This document shows positions 28,543 to 36,026 of a DNA stretch of 64,000 bases, one piece after another. How positions within the stretch are numbered: the stretch's first letter is position 1; the number at the start of each line of letters is the position of its first letter. Under the pieces are notes generated by a model. It made no database searches. It worked only from the letters and a program-made list of their open reading frames with translations, and was not told the origin of the DNA. Where the stretch lies: positions 124,001-188,000 of the forward strand of contig NZ_JAHKSH010000005.1 in the NCBI RefSeq assembly GCF_019720895.1, in the 5' to 3' direction. The stretch is from Microbacterium salitolerans. Its GTDB lineage: Bacteria; Actinomycetota; Actinomycetes; Actinomycetales; Microbacteriaceae. A program made the translations under genes and the position numbers.

Positions 28543-31173
28543 TCAGGCGAGCTCGAGTCGGATCGCGTCGTACGCGGCCTCGTTCCAGAGGTGCTCCGCG
28601 CCCTCGTTGATCTGCAGCGTGATCACGTTCCCCTGCGGCTTCAGCAGCGCACCGTCGAACGCGAACTCGCGCCGGAAGCTCCGCCCGCCGCAGCCTGAGC
28701 GGTAGGTCGCTCCCCGTGCGTCGTCCGGCTCGAACGTCCACACGAACGGCTCGCCGTTGACGCGGATCGTGAGGTTGCTCTGCTCCGGCGGAATCGGCAG
28801 GGCGGACCCCATCGCCCACGCCGCGAGCCACACGGAGAGCGTCGCCTGCGCGCCCGGCGCCGGCGCGCGATCGAGGTCGAACAGGATCCGCCACGGCGTC
28901 TCCTGCCGCGAGACGTGCAGGCGATAGACGGTCGGATCCCCGCCCGCCGCCGACGTCACATGGATCTCGATCGCCGAATGCTGAGCGTCGAGCGGAACGA
29001 TCAGCCCCTCCTCCGGCACCGTCGCGCCGCCGATCGAGACCACCGCGCCCGCGCGGCCCGCGGCCCGCACGACGACGCTCTCCCGGTCGTGTGGGACATC
29101 GGCGGCGAAGTCGGAGCGGAACGCGCTGAACCCGGGCACGACTTCCGCGTCGTCCACGCTGAGGCTCGCGAGCACGGGGACGGCTGCTTCGACGTCGACG
29201 ATCTCGACCGCGTTGATCCGCCCGTCTCCGCCCATGGCGAGGTCGAGCCGACCCGAGTCGACCGTCACGCGCTCGGTGTGGACGGCGTACTCGCCGCTCC
29301 CGGCAGAGAGCTCGACGACGGGGGAGCCCTGGAACGAGACCTGCGACGCGTTCGACGCGATCGCGTCACCCGAGACGACCGTCACGTCGTACTCGCCGTT
29401 CGGCACGTCCACGGAGAACGTGTACGGCCCTCCCACGGTGAAGTCCCGCTGGAGGTCGCCGTCCGCATCGCGATCGCGGTACGAGACGGACCGGTCGAGG
29501 CCGAACCCGCCGCCCGCACTGTAGAGCGTATTCTGCGCGACGCGCTGATATCCGTCGGCCACCGGGCTTCCCGTGCTCCCGAAGTCGAACAGCCACACGC
29601 CGTCGGCGTCCTCCGGGACGACCGTGCCCTCGGGCGCCGCGACCTCGTACGCACGCTGGTAGTGGACGTAGTTCCAGTCCTCGTCCGTGCTCTCGCCCAC
29701 TGTGTAGGTCACGCCGTCCGGGAACGCGTCGCGGAAGGTGTGGAAGAGGCCGTACTGGCGGAAATCGCGCCCGTGACGGAACTCCATCGACGTCCGCGTG
29801 GGTGAGCCGATCTGGAAGACGGTCTCGCCGTGGGTCTCGGGCTCCCAGAGCATCCGGCCGAGCTCGATGTCCTGCCCCGCCCTCACCTCGACGTCGTCGA
29901 TGACGTACTCGCCCCATACGCCGTCTCCGTAGATGGTGAGGCGGTAGGTCCCGGCTCGCACGCCCTCGATCGAGAACCGTCCGCCCTTCCCGATGTCCGC
30001 CCAGTAGTTGTAGCCGAGCGCCGTGTCCTGCATCGGCGTGCGGTTGTCGGAGAGGACGACGACGGCGCCGTCGAGCTGCGCGACGCCGGGAATCGCCGCC
30101 TTCCCCCGCACCCGCGAGCGCTCCTCCGCCGGCGCCCAGCCCTCGATCGCGAGGCGGTCGTAGAAGTCGGCGTGCGTGCCGGTGCGCGCCTGCTTCTCGG
30201 CGTCGCGTCGCAGTGCGCGCGGATCGTCGCCCTTGTTGAGATACACGAAGTAGGGCCCGTACGTCTTCTGCCACTGCTCGCCGGCGGCGACGCGCACGGG
30301 ACGGACGCCGTAGTGGGTGGCGTGCGGCTCGACGAGGAGAACGGGGCCGCCGCTGCGCTGATGCAGGACGAGATCCTGTCGCACGGGGCCGCCGGAGAAC
30401 GCCTCGAGGTTCGGCAGCGCCGCCCACATGCCGTATCCGCTGCCGTAGAGGCCGTGAAGCGAATGGTCCTTCATGTACGCCGACCAGTCGTACTTCGTGT
30501 AGTACCGGCGCGGGTAGGCGCTTCCGGTCCCCTCGAGATCGGTCGTCGCGTCCATGACCGTCCGGCCGCGGGAGAGGTCTCCGGGGGTCGGCATCTGCGC
30601 CGCCTGCTCGCGCCACGGCGTGGCCCCCTCGTCGTCGGGCACGTACGCGTGAGTGAAGGTGTCGCCGGCGATGTAGAACACGTACCGGTGCTGGTCGATG
30701 CGGAACCCGTGGAACTCCGCGGGGTGGTCGTAGCTGTAGGCGAGGTGGATCCCCGCCTCCCCGGCGCGGAGGATGTGGTGCCGCACGAGGTAGCACGGCA
30801 TCCCGCTCGAGGGGGCGTGCCGGAACGCGACGTCGACGAAGTCCTGCTCGGCGCGGACGACGAGGCCGTTCTCCGCCGGCGGCAGCGGGAGCCCGCCCCC
30901 TTCGCGTGCGGCGTTCATGTCATAGTTCCCTCGCCCGACCATCTCGACGCCGTCGTAGACGAGCGATGACATCCGACCATTCGATCGATCAATGACCATG
31001 CGGACGATGCCGTTGTCGACGATGACCTGCGTGTCGGTCTCCTCGACGGCCGGTGCGCCGTCGACGGATGCAATGGCGGGACTGGAGGAGAAGGACGTGG
31101 CCACGAGGGCCACAGCGGAGATACCGGCGAGCTGCCCGAAGGTGCGCCGCGTCATTGCGGGTGTGGGAGTCAT
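28543..31173 (-). CDS. Rhamnogalacturonan lyase (PL4 family), Tat-exported, with inserted domains
   Basis: An 876-residue secreted enzyme predicted to cleave rhamnogalacturonan I by beta-elimination. A Tat signal (TRRTFGQL, residues 8-15) is cleaved near 37. The catalytic beta-sandwich spans about 45-350, with Lys227 in YTKYDW and His284/His287 in EPHATHYG, matching the Lys/His pair of PL4 enzymes. An fn3-like domain (355-435) follows. The CBM-like third domain starts at 448-505 (QIGSPTRTSMEF, DEDWNYVHY) and resumes at 758 (PWRILFDLD). Between them lie a carbohydrate-binding-type domain (about 526-662) and a cadherin-like Ig domain (664-755). No other pectin gene is near. The first ATG of the Tat region is used; no ribosome site precedes it. 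Confidence 0.86.
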   Translation of the reverse strand: MTPTPAMTRRTFGQLAGISAVALVATSFSSSPAIASVDGAPAVEETDTQVIVDNGIVRMVIDRSNGRMSSLVYDGVEMVGRGNYDMNAAREGGGLPLPPAENGLVVRAEQDFVDVAFRHAPSSGMPCYLVRHHILRAGEAGIHLAYSYDHPAEFHGFRIDQHRYVFYIAGDTFTHAYVPDDEGATPWREQAAQMPTPGDLSRGRTVMDATTDLEGTGSAYPRRYYTKYDWSAYMKDHSLHGLYGSGYGMWAALPNLEAFSGGPVRQDLVLHQRSGGPVLLVEPHATHYGVRPVRVAAGEQWQKTYGPYFVYLNKGDDPRALRRDAEKQARTGTHADFYDRLAIEGWAPAEERSRVRGKAAIPGVAQLDGAVVVLSDNRTPMQDTALGYNYWADIGKGGRFSIEGVRAGTYRLTIYGDGVWGEYVIDDVEVRAGQDIELGRMLWEPETHGETVFQIGSPTRTSMEFRHGRDFRQYGLFHTFRDAFPDGVTYTVGESTDEDWNYVHYQRAYEVAAPEGTVVPEDADGVWLFDFGSTGSPVADGYQRVAQNTLYSAGGGFGLDRSVSYRDRDADGDLQRDFTVGGPYTFSVDVPNGEYDVTVVSGDAIASNASQVSFQGSPVVELSAGSGEYAVHTERVTVDSGRLDLAMGGDGRINAVEIVDVEAAVPVLASLSVDDAEVVPGFSAFRSDFAADVPHDRESVVVRAAGRAGAVVSIGGATVPEEGLIVPLDAQHSAIEIHVTSAAGGDPTVYRLHVSRQETPWRILFDLDRAPAPGAQATLSVWLAAWAMGSALPIPPEQSNLTIRVNGEPFVWTFEPDDARGATYRSGCGGRSFRREFAFDGALLKPQGNVITLQINEGAEHLWNEAAYDAIRLELA

Positions 31174-31181
31174 GCGTCGGA

Positions 31182-31188
31182 AATTATC
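31182..31188 (-). promoter_or_regulatory. Candidate -10 element for a leaderless lyase transcript
   Basis: On the minus strand TGATAAT lies about ten bases before the lyase ATG at 31171-31173, matching five of six positions of TATAAT plus an upstream T. Transcription would start within a few bases of the ATG, which fits the absence of a ribosome-binding site. The -35 region (CTTCCA, 17 bases upstream) is weak. This is an inference from spacing only. Confidence 0.4.
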
Positions 31189-31320
31189 ACGATTCAATCG
31201 GACAGTGGAAGGCAATCATCCGATCTTTATGATCTCCGCGCCCCGACATGTCGAACCGGCGTCGCCCGGAGCGAGACCGCGTCGCCCGGGATCCCGCCGG
31301 TGCGAGCGTGAGCGCACGCG

Positions 31321-31440
31321 TCAGACGCCGCGCTCGGGGAGGAGCGCGTCGAGGCGACGCCACTCGGCCCAGCCGATCCCGCCGACCGGCGAGTTCGCCG
31401 CAGCGTACGTCGAGTGATCCGCGCTACGGGCGCCCGGTCA
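31321..31440 (-). pseudogene. Short coding-like remnant after the SRAP gene
   Basis: Downstream of the SRAP stop, in another frame, about 38 codons run to a TGA at 31321-31323 with almost every third base G or C and a protein-like ending (GGIGWAEWRRLDALLPERGV). No ATG, GTG or TTG start is available after the upstream in-frame stop. It may be the end of a lost gene or a frameshifted tail. I do not recognise the family. Confidence 0.35.
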
Positions 31441-32062
31441 TCGGCCGGGCGCGGATGCGCTGGTCTTCTGCGGATGCGGCGCCCAGCGCCGCGTCGATGA
31501 GGTCCTGCGCCGGCGCATCGCCGCTCAGCCACTCCGGCGCGAAGCCGGCCGGGATCAGCAGCGGCATGCGCTCATGGACGCCCGCGTGCCTCTCGAGCCC
31601 CGGACGCATGATGATCGAGTAGCACGTGAACTCGGCGCCGTCGCTCGTGCGGCCCGGCCGGGTGACGGCGGCCATTCCGAGCAGACCGTCGTCTTCGGCG
31701 GCGAAGCTGTGCCACGTGCGGCTCGGCTTCTGCATCTCGAACCACCGCGTCGCGGGGACGATCGCGCGGCTGCGCAGCGCAGCGGGGCGATCGCGCAGGC
31801 GCTCGGAGCGCGAGTTGATCGAGGGGAACTTCGCCGGCTCGCCGTCGACGAGATACCCCCACCACGCGAGCTCCAGCGTCGGCGCCCCGCCGCTCGACAC
31901 GATGAGCGGATTCAGATTCCGCTTGTTCTTCCCCGTCGGGCGCAGCGTCTCGTCGGCGTTCTCCTCCGCCCAGCCGCGCAGCTTCTGCAGCAGATCGGCG
32001 TCGACCGCATCGACGTAGTCGCGCTCTGTGAACCGCGGATCCAGCCCGTAACTCGCGCACAT
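31424..32062 (-). CDS. SOS response-associated peptidase / abasic-site crosslinking protein (SRAP, YedK/HMCES-like)
   Basis: A 212-residue SRAP-family protein that binds abasic sites in single-stranded DNA through its N-terminal Cys, shielding them. The start is set by chemistry: Cys must be residue 2, and the ATG at 32060-32062 gives Met-Cys-Ala-Ser-Tyr-Gly. Other active-site parts are Asn in SINSRSE, Glu in ATRWFEM and His in HERMPLL. A longer reading frame to 32110 would bury the Cys and run into the hairpin. The C-terminus ends early (RARPMTGRP), shorter than YedK by roughly 15 residues. Confidence 0.88.
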   Translation of the reverse strand: MCASYGLDPRFTERDYVDAVDADLLQKLRGWAEENADETLRPTGKNKRNLNPLIVSSGGAPTLELAWWGYLVDGEPAKFPSINSRSERLRDRPAALRSRAIVPATRWFEMQKPSRTWHSFAAEDDGLLGMAAVTRPGRTSDGAEFTCYSIIMRPGLERHAGVHERMPLLIPAGFAPEWLSGDAPAQDLIDAALGAASAEDQRIRARPMTGRP

Positions 32063-32106
32063 ACCGCCAGCGTAGAGCTCCTCGGGCGCCGACATCGACA
32101 TCCCAG

Positions 32107-32150
32107 ACACGAGAAGATCCCGGGCTCAGCGGCCCGGGATCTTCTCGTGT
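32107..32150. terminator. 18-bp perfect hairpin after tRNA-Arg
   Basis: Left arm 32107-32124 (ACACGAGAAGATCCCGGG) pairs perfectly with 32133-32150 around an eight-base loop. It lies 19 bases past the tRNA 3' end on the minus strand and 45 bases before the SRAP ATG. No T-run follows. It most likely ends the tRNA transcript and insulates the SRAP gene. Confidence 0.75.
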
Positions 32151-32168
32151 GTCGCGACGAATCGCGCT

Positions 32169-32244
32169 GGTGCCCCCGGAGGGAATCGAACCCCCGACCT
32201 TCGGTACCGGAAACCGGCGCTCTATCCCCTGAGCTACGGAGGCG
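32169..32244 (-). tRNA. tRNA-Arg (anticodon CCG)
   Basis: A 76-base cloverleaf decoding CGG. Acceptor arms GCCTCCG and CGGGGGC pair (with one T-G wobble), the D stem is GCTC/GAGC, the T arm is GGGGG-TTCGATT-CCCTC, and the anticodon CCG is at 32209-32211. The CCA end is encoded. The first pair of the anticodon stem (27-43) is a C-A mismatch. The gene stands alone. Confidence 0.93.
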
Positions 32245-32333
32245 GACCGGTCCACAATACCAGGCGGTGAGGGGTGGTCCCGGCGTGACGCGGCCGATAC
32301 TCTTCCGCCATCGACCTGCGACGAGGAGGAACG

Positions 32334-32993
32334 ATGACGCGCACCGTCGTCCACAACTTCGGGGTATCCCTCGACGGGTTCGGCACCGGCGTCGGTCTGA
32401 GCCGTGACGCGCCATTCGGGCACGCGGGGACGCGGCTCCTGTCGTGGCTCATCGAGACGCCGACCTTCCGCGACATGACAGGGCACGAGGGCCATGCGCA
32501 TGGCAGCTCGTCGCATCTCGACGACGTGTTCGCACGCCGGCACGAGATCGGAGTCGGCGCCGAGATCATGGGAGCGCACAAGTTCGGTCCGCCCGGCTGG
32601 CACGAGGATCCCGACTGGACCGGCTGGTGGGGCGAGGATCCGCCCTTCCACACCCCCGTGTTCGTGCTGACGCACCACCCGCGCGCGTCGCTCGAACTCG
32701 CGGGCGGAAACGTCTTCCACTTCGTCGACGCATCGCCGCAGCACGCGCTCGAGCTCGCGGCGGAGGCGGCTGGCGGTCAGGACGTGCGCATCGGCGGCGG
32801 GCCGAGCATTCTGCGCGACTTTCTCGCGGCCGACCTCGTCGACGACATGCACGTCGCGGTCGTCCCGATCCTGCTCGGCCGCGGAGTGCGCCTGTGGGAC
32901 GGGCTCGAGGGGATCGAGGAGCGCTTCGACATCGAGCAGACGCGGTCGGCGAGCGGCGTCGTGCACACGACCTTCACTCGCCGCCCGCGCTGA
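32334..32993 (+). CDS. DHFR/RibD C-terminal-like reductase family protein
   Basis: A 219-residue cytosolic protein of the dihydrofolate-reductase-like fold. NFGVSLDGFGTGVG at the N-terminus and IGGGPSILRDFLAADLVDDM with PILLGRG at the C-terminus are the NADPH-binding and core motifs of the YyaP/YwjB type. Members are generally of unknown substrate. It begins 90 bases from the tRNA 5' end on the opposite strand. Confidence 0.85.
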   Translation: MTRTVVHNFGVSLDGFGTGVGLSRDAPFGHAGTRLLSWLIETPTFRDMTGHEGHAHGSSSHLDDVFARRHEIGVGAEIMGAHKFGPPGWHEDPDWTGWWGEDPPFHTPVFVLTHHPRASLELAGGNVFHFVDASPQHALELAAEAAGGQDVRIGGGPSILRDFLAADLVDDMHVAVVPILLGRGVRLWDGLEGIEERFDIEQTRSASGVVHTTFTRRPR

Positions 32994-33029
32994 GCGGCGT
33001 GGTGACCCGAGATCGTCCGGGCTCCGCGG

Positions 33030-33890
33030 CTACACGAGGAAGATCGCGTCGAGGACCCCGGGGTTGTGCGCGTGCACGAGCACGAGGAAGACGACCGCGT
33101 CGAACAGCAGGTGCACGGTCACGACGTACGCGAGCGAGCGGGTCTTCAGGAAGATGACGGCCTGCAGCAGCGCGAACGGGATCGTGAGGGCCGGCCCCCA
33201 TTCGCGGTAGCCGAGCTCCCACAGGAACGAGACGAACACGATCGCCTGCAGGCCGTTCGCGGTGATGTCGGCGACGTGACGGCGCAGCAGCGCGAACACG
33301 GTGCAGATGAAGAACAGCTCGTCCCAGATGCCGACCGCGCCGACGCCGACGAACAGTCGTGCGATGAGATTCCCGTCGTCGACGACGGGCCAGTTGCGGT
33401 ACACCCCGCTGGTCACGAAGTAGAACGGCAGGATCAGCCAGCCGAGGCCGACGACTCCTGCCAGCCACGCCCACTGCCACCGCGTCCACCGACCGCCCCC
33501 GCGCCAGGGAAAGCGGATCGCGTGGTCGCGGAACCAGAAGCGCGACACGACGTACGGCACGGCCACCGCCCCGCCGAGCGCGAGCGTGAACGCGACCATG
33601 GACAGGTCGTCGAGCTTCGCCGCGAGCGGGATCGAGCTGGCGCAGACGAGGCCCAGCGCGATGAGGCCGAGATCGCGCGTGAGGTGCGGCCCCTCCCCCC
33701 GTCTGCCGGCGGCGACGAGCCCGCGCCGTGCCAGCAGCCAGGATCCGCCGACGCCCACGACGAGCAGCGCGTATCCGAGCGGACGGATCTGCAGGCCGAA
33801 CAGGCAGAACGCCGCGAGGCACACGACGAGCGCGGGAGCGACGGCGACCGGGAGCAGGGGCCGATCAGGCGCCTCGTACGTGGCGGGCAT
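33030..33890 (-). CDS. CPBP-family intramembrane protease-like protein
   Basis: A 286-residue polytopic membrane protein with about eight helices. The CPBP (ABI/Rce1-like) motifs are present in altered form: WDELFFI stands where EExxxR is usual, keeping the second Glu but having Asp and Ile for the first Glu and the Arg; FVSFLWELGYREW and HLLFDAVVF supply the later residues. Protease activity is therefore uncertain. The ATG at 33888-33890 has GAGAGG upstream. Confidence 0.75.
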   Translation of the reverse strand: MPATYEAPDRPLLPVAVAPALVVCLAAFCLFGLQIRPLGYALLVVGVGGSWLLARRGLVAAGRRGEGPHLTRDLGLIALGLVCASSIPLAAKLDDLSMVAFTLALGGAVAVPYVVSRFWFRDHAIRFPWRGGGRWTRWQWAWLAGVVGLGWLILPFYFVTSGVYRNWPVVDDGNLIARLFVGVGAVGIWDELFFICTVFALLRRHVADITANGLQAIVFVSFLWELGYREWGPALTIPFALLQAVIFLKTRSLAYVVTVHLLFDAVVFLVLVHAHNPGVLDAIFLV

Positions 33891-33912
33891 GCCTCTCACG
33901 ATATGCCCCGCA

Positions 33913-33984
33913 CGCGAGCGCACATGATCCCGGCAGGTGTACACGACATGTCATGTACGGGCGCAGGGATCATGTGCGCTCGCG
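33913..33984. repeat. Large palindromic intergenic repeat (copy 1)
   Basis: A 19-base arm at 33913-33931 (CGCGAGCGCACATGATCCC) pairs perfectly with 33966-33984, and partial pairing (GTACA...TGTAC, central GACATGTC) continues inside. It lies after the ycnI stop and before the CPBP start on the minus strand. A second copy begins at the right edge of the window, also just after a gene end. It behaves like a dispersed palindromic element, possibly with terminator function. Confidence 0.7.
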
Positions 33985-33992
33985 CGGATGGG

Positions 33993-34616
33993 TCAGGCGC
34001 GGCGGCGGAACGCGGCGACCGCGACCCCCAGCGCAGCCAGCGCGAGCGTCGCGGCTCCGGCCCCCACGGCGATGGCCAGCGGATCCGCGCCCTCGTCCGC
34101 CTGCGCGGGTGCGGGATCCGTAAGCGTCAGGACCGGGGCGGGCGAGTCGAGCTCGTGCGGATCCTGGCCGTCCTCGGCGATCTCGCTCCAGGACACGGAT
34201 CCCTCGGCGCAGACCTGCTCGACGGGGAATGCAAGCGTCTGCTCTGCATCGTCGGCGATGCCGACGAGCATCTCGGCCTCGCCGCGCAGGTCGGCCGGGA
34301 TCGCCTCGTCCGCTGTGAACGTCACGGTCGAGACGCGGCCCGATTCATCGTCGCGCGCCAGGTCGATCGTCCATCCGGACGTCGCCACGGGGTGCACTCC
34401 CGTCAGACCGTCGGGCATCGTCACCTCGAGCGCCGTCGTGGGCGAGTCGTCGCAGCCGTGGTTGAAGCCGAATGTCAGGGTCGTCTCGGCGCCGGGCACG
34501 GCCTCGTCCGCCTCGATTCCGACGTGCGCCTGCGCGGCCGTCGGTGCCAGGATGAGGCCGGCGGCGATCGCCGTGCCGGTGAGCGCGAGGGCGCCCTTCT
34601 TCGTGCGAGTTGTCAT
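33993..34616 (-). CDS. ycnI: YcnI-family (DUF1775) copper-binding exported protein
   Basis: A 207-residue exported membrane-anchored protein. Signal cleavage after AQA would expose His at the mature N-terminus (HVGIEADEAVPG), as needed for the copper-binding site of YcnI. FNHGCDDSPTTALEVTMPDGL and ATSGWTIDL are the family core. A C-terminal membrane helix ends AAFRRRA. ycnI commonly neighbours copper transport genes. The ATG at 34614-34616 has AAGGAAT upstream. It is last in an operon with trmB and a His-rich membrane protein. Confidence 0.88.
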   Translation of the reverse strand: MTTRTKKGALALTGTAIAAGLILAPTAAQAHVGIEADEAVPGAETTLTFGFNHGCDDSPTTALEVTMPDGLTGVHPVATSGWTIDLARDDESGRVSTVTFTADEAIPADLRGEAEMLVGIADDAEQTLAFPVEQVCAEGSVSWSEIAEDGQDPHELDSPAPVLTLTDPAPAQADEGADPLAIAVGAGAATLALAALGVAVAAFRRRA

Positions 34617-34681
34617 CGTGTATTCCTTCGAAAGCATGCGTGAGCAGCGGTCGCAGAAGGCGCGACCGTGCGGGGATGTGA

Positions 34682-35269
34682 TCAGAAGGAGACGACGGGT
34701 GGCCCGCGCACGCGGATTCCTGCGACCACGCGCTCCGCGGCGCGGAGTCGCGGGCGCGTGAGCGCGATGAGACGCGGAGCGTCGGGGAGGTGCGGTCGCG
34801 AGACGAGGGCGAGGGCGGCGGCGCGGATCCATGACGCACCGCGACGGATCACGCGCTCGCCGTACGCGAGGATCCCGATCGTGGCGAGCGCGGCGCACAC
34901 GTGCGCGGCGAGCATCCCGGAACCCTCGGAACTCGACGGCGCGGTGCCCGCGAGCGCGGCGAGATCGAGGCCGTGATGATGGTGGTGCCCGCCACCCGCG
35001 GGAGACGATCCGGCGACCGGTCCGCCGAGTGCGTCGAACGCGGCGTGGAAGGCGACCTGGGCGACCACCGTCGTCAGGACGATGCGCGTCAGGCGCGGCC
35101 CGCGACCCATGAGCAGCGCAGCGGGGCCGACCAGCAGCGCCGCCATGCCGATGACGAGCATCGGCGCAGGCGCGGCACCGCCGCCGAGCGTGTGCGAGAT
35201 CGCGGCGACGAGCGTCGTCACAGCGGACGCGAGCGCACCGTGCGCCGCGAACCGCTGCCTGCTCGTCAT
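34682..35269 (-). CDS. Membrane protein with His-rich loop
   Basis: A 195-residue protein with about five predicted membrane helices. A loop near residue 93 contains GGGHHHHHGLDL, suggesting metal binding, and the C-terminal third is Arg-rich and probably cytosolic. It lies ten bases after trmB and 65 bases before ycnI, so a role in copper handling with YcnI is likely by context. I do not recognise a named family. Confidence 0.75.
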   Translation of the reverse strand: MTSRQRFAAHGALASAVTTLVAAISHTLGGGAAPAPMLVIGMAALLVGPAALLMGRGPRLTRIVLTTVVAQVAFHAAFDALGGPVAGSSPAGGGHHHHHGLDLAALAGTAPSSSEGSGMLAAHVCAALATIGILAYGERVIRRGASWIRAAALALVSRPHLPDAPRLIALTRPRLRAAERVVAGIRVRGPPVVSF

Positions 35270-35279
35270 CGCCCCGTGC

Positions 35280-36002
35280 TCAGCGCGCGACGCGGCGGTA
35301 GGTGAGGTCGCGGATGTCGCGGCCCTTCTCGATACCCTTGCGCTCGAACGCCGTCATCGCGCGTCCGTCGAAGCGCTCGGCCCACTCGGCGTCGAAGGCG
35401 CGCGCGAACTCGGGAGCCGCGTCCATGACCTCGCGCATCTGGAGGGCGTAGTCCTCCCAATCCGTCGCGAGGCGCAGCACGCCGCCGTCGCGCAGCGCGC
35501 GGCCGGCCGTGGCGCCGAAGCCGTCCTTGATCATGCGGCGCTTGTGGTGGCGCTTCTTGTGCCACGGATCCGAGAAGAAGATCCAGATCTCGTCGGCGGA
35601 GCCCTCCGGCAGGAGCGTCTCGAGCACCTCCGGCGCGTTCGCCTCGATCACCCGGAGGTTCTTCGCGCCCTCCCGGTCGGCGTCGAGCATCGTGCGGGCG
35701 AGCCCGCCGACGTACACCTCGACGGCGAGGAAGTCGGTGTCGGGGCGCGCGGTGGCGGCGCTCACGATCGCGTGGCCCTGCCCGGATCCGATCTCGACGA
35801 TGAACGGCGCTGTCCGGCCGTATTCCTGTTCGGGGATGAATCGTGCATCGGGGTGCACGGACGTCGAGGCCGAGTCGCGCGGTGCGTCGAACCGGTAGAA
35901 CGGCGAGAGCTCCTCCCACGCGCGCTCCTGCGCGTCGGACATCCGCCCGCCGCGACGGACGAACGAGACGGGAGAGGTGCGGTGGGTGCCGGGTTCAGCC
36001 AT
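35280..36002 (-). CDS. trmB: tRNA (guanine-N7-)-methyltransferase
   Basis: A 240-residue SAM-dependent enzyme that methylates G46 in the variable loop of tRNAs. VEIGSGQGHAIV is the SAM-binding loop, and EIWIFFSDPWHKKRHHKRRM is the TrmB signature near residue 155. GVLRLATDWEDYA follows. The ATG at 36000-36002 is used; a GTG two codons upstream is an alternative. It lies 24 bases after the DUF3097 gene. Confidence 0.94.
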   Translation of the reverse strand: MAEPGTHRTSPVSFVRRGGRMSDAQERAWEELSPFYRFDAPRDSASTSVHPDARFIPEQEYGRTAPFIVEIGSGQGHAIVSAATARPDTDFLAVEVYVGGLARTMLDADREGAKNLRVIEANAPEVLETLLPEGSADEIWIFFSDPWHKKRHHKRRMIKDGFGATAGRALRDGGVLRLATDWEDYALQMREVMDAAPEFARAFDAEWAERFDGRAMTAFERKGIEKGRDIRDLTYRRVAR

Positions 36003-36026
36003 GGGCACCAGATTACGGGGCGCGGC

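Noticed and set aside
32062-32110. A longer SRAP N-terminus with 16 extra residues.
   Set aside because: It would move the reactive Cys from position 2, and it runs into the tRNA terminator hairpin.
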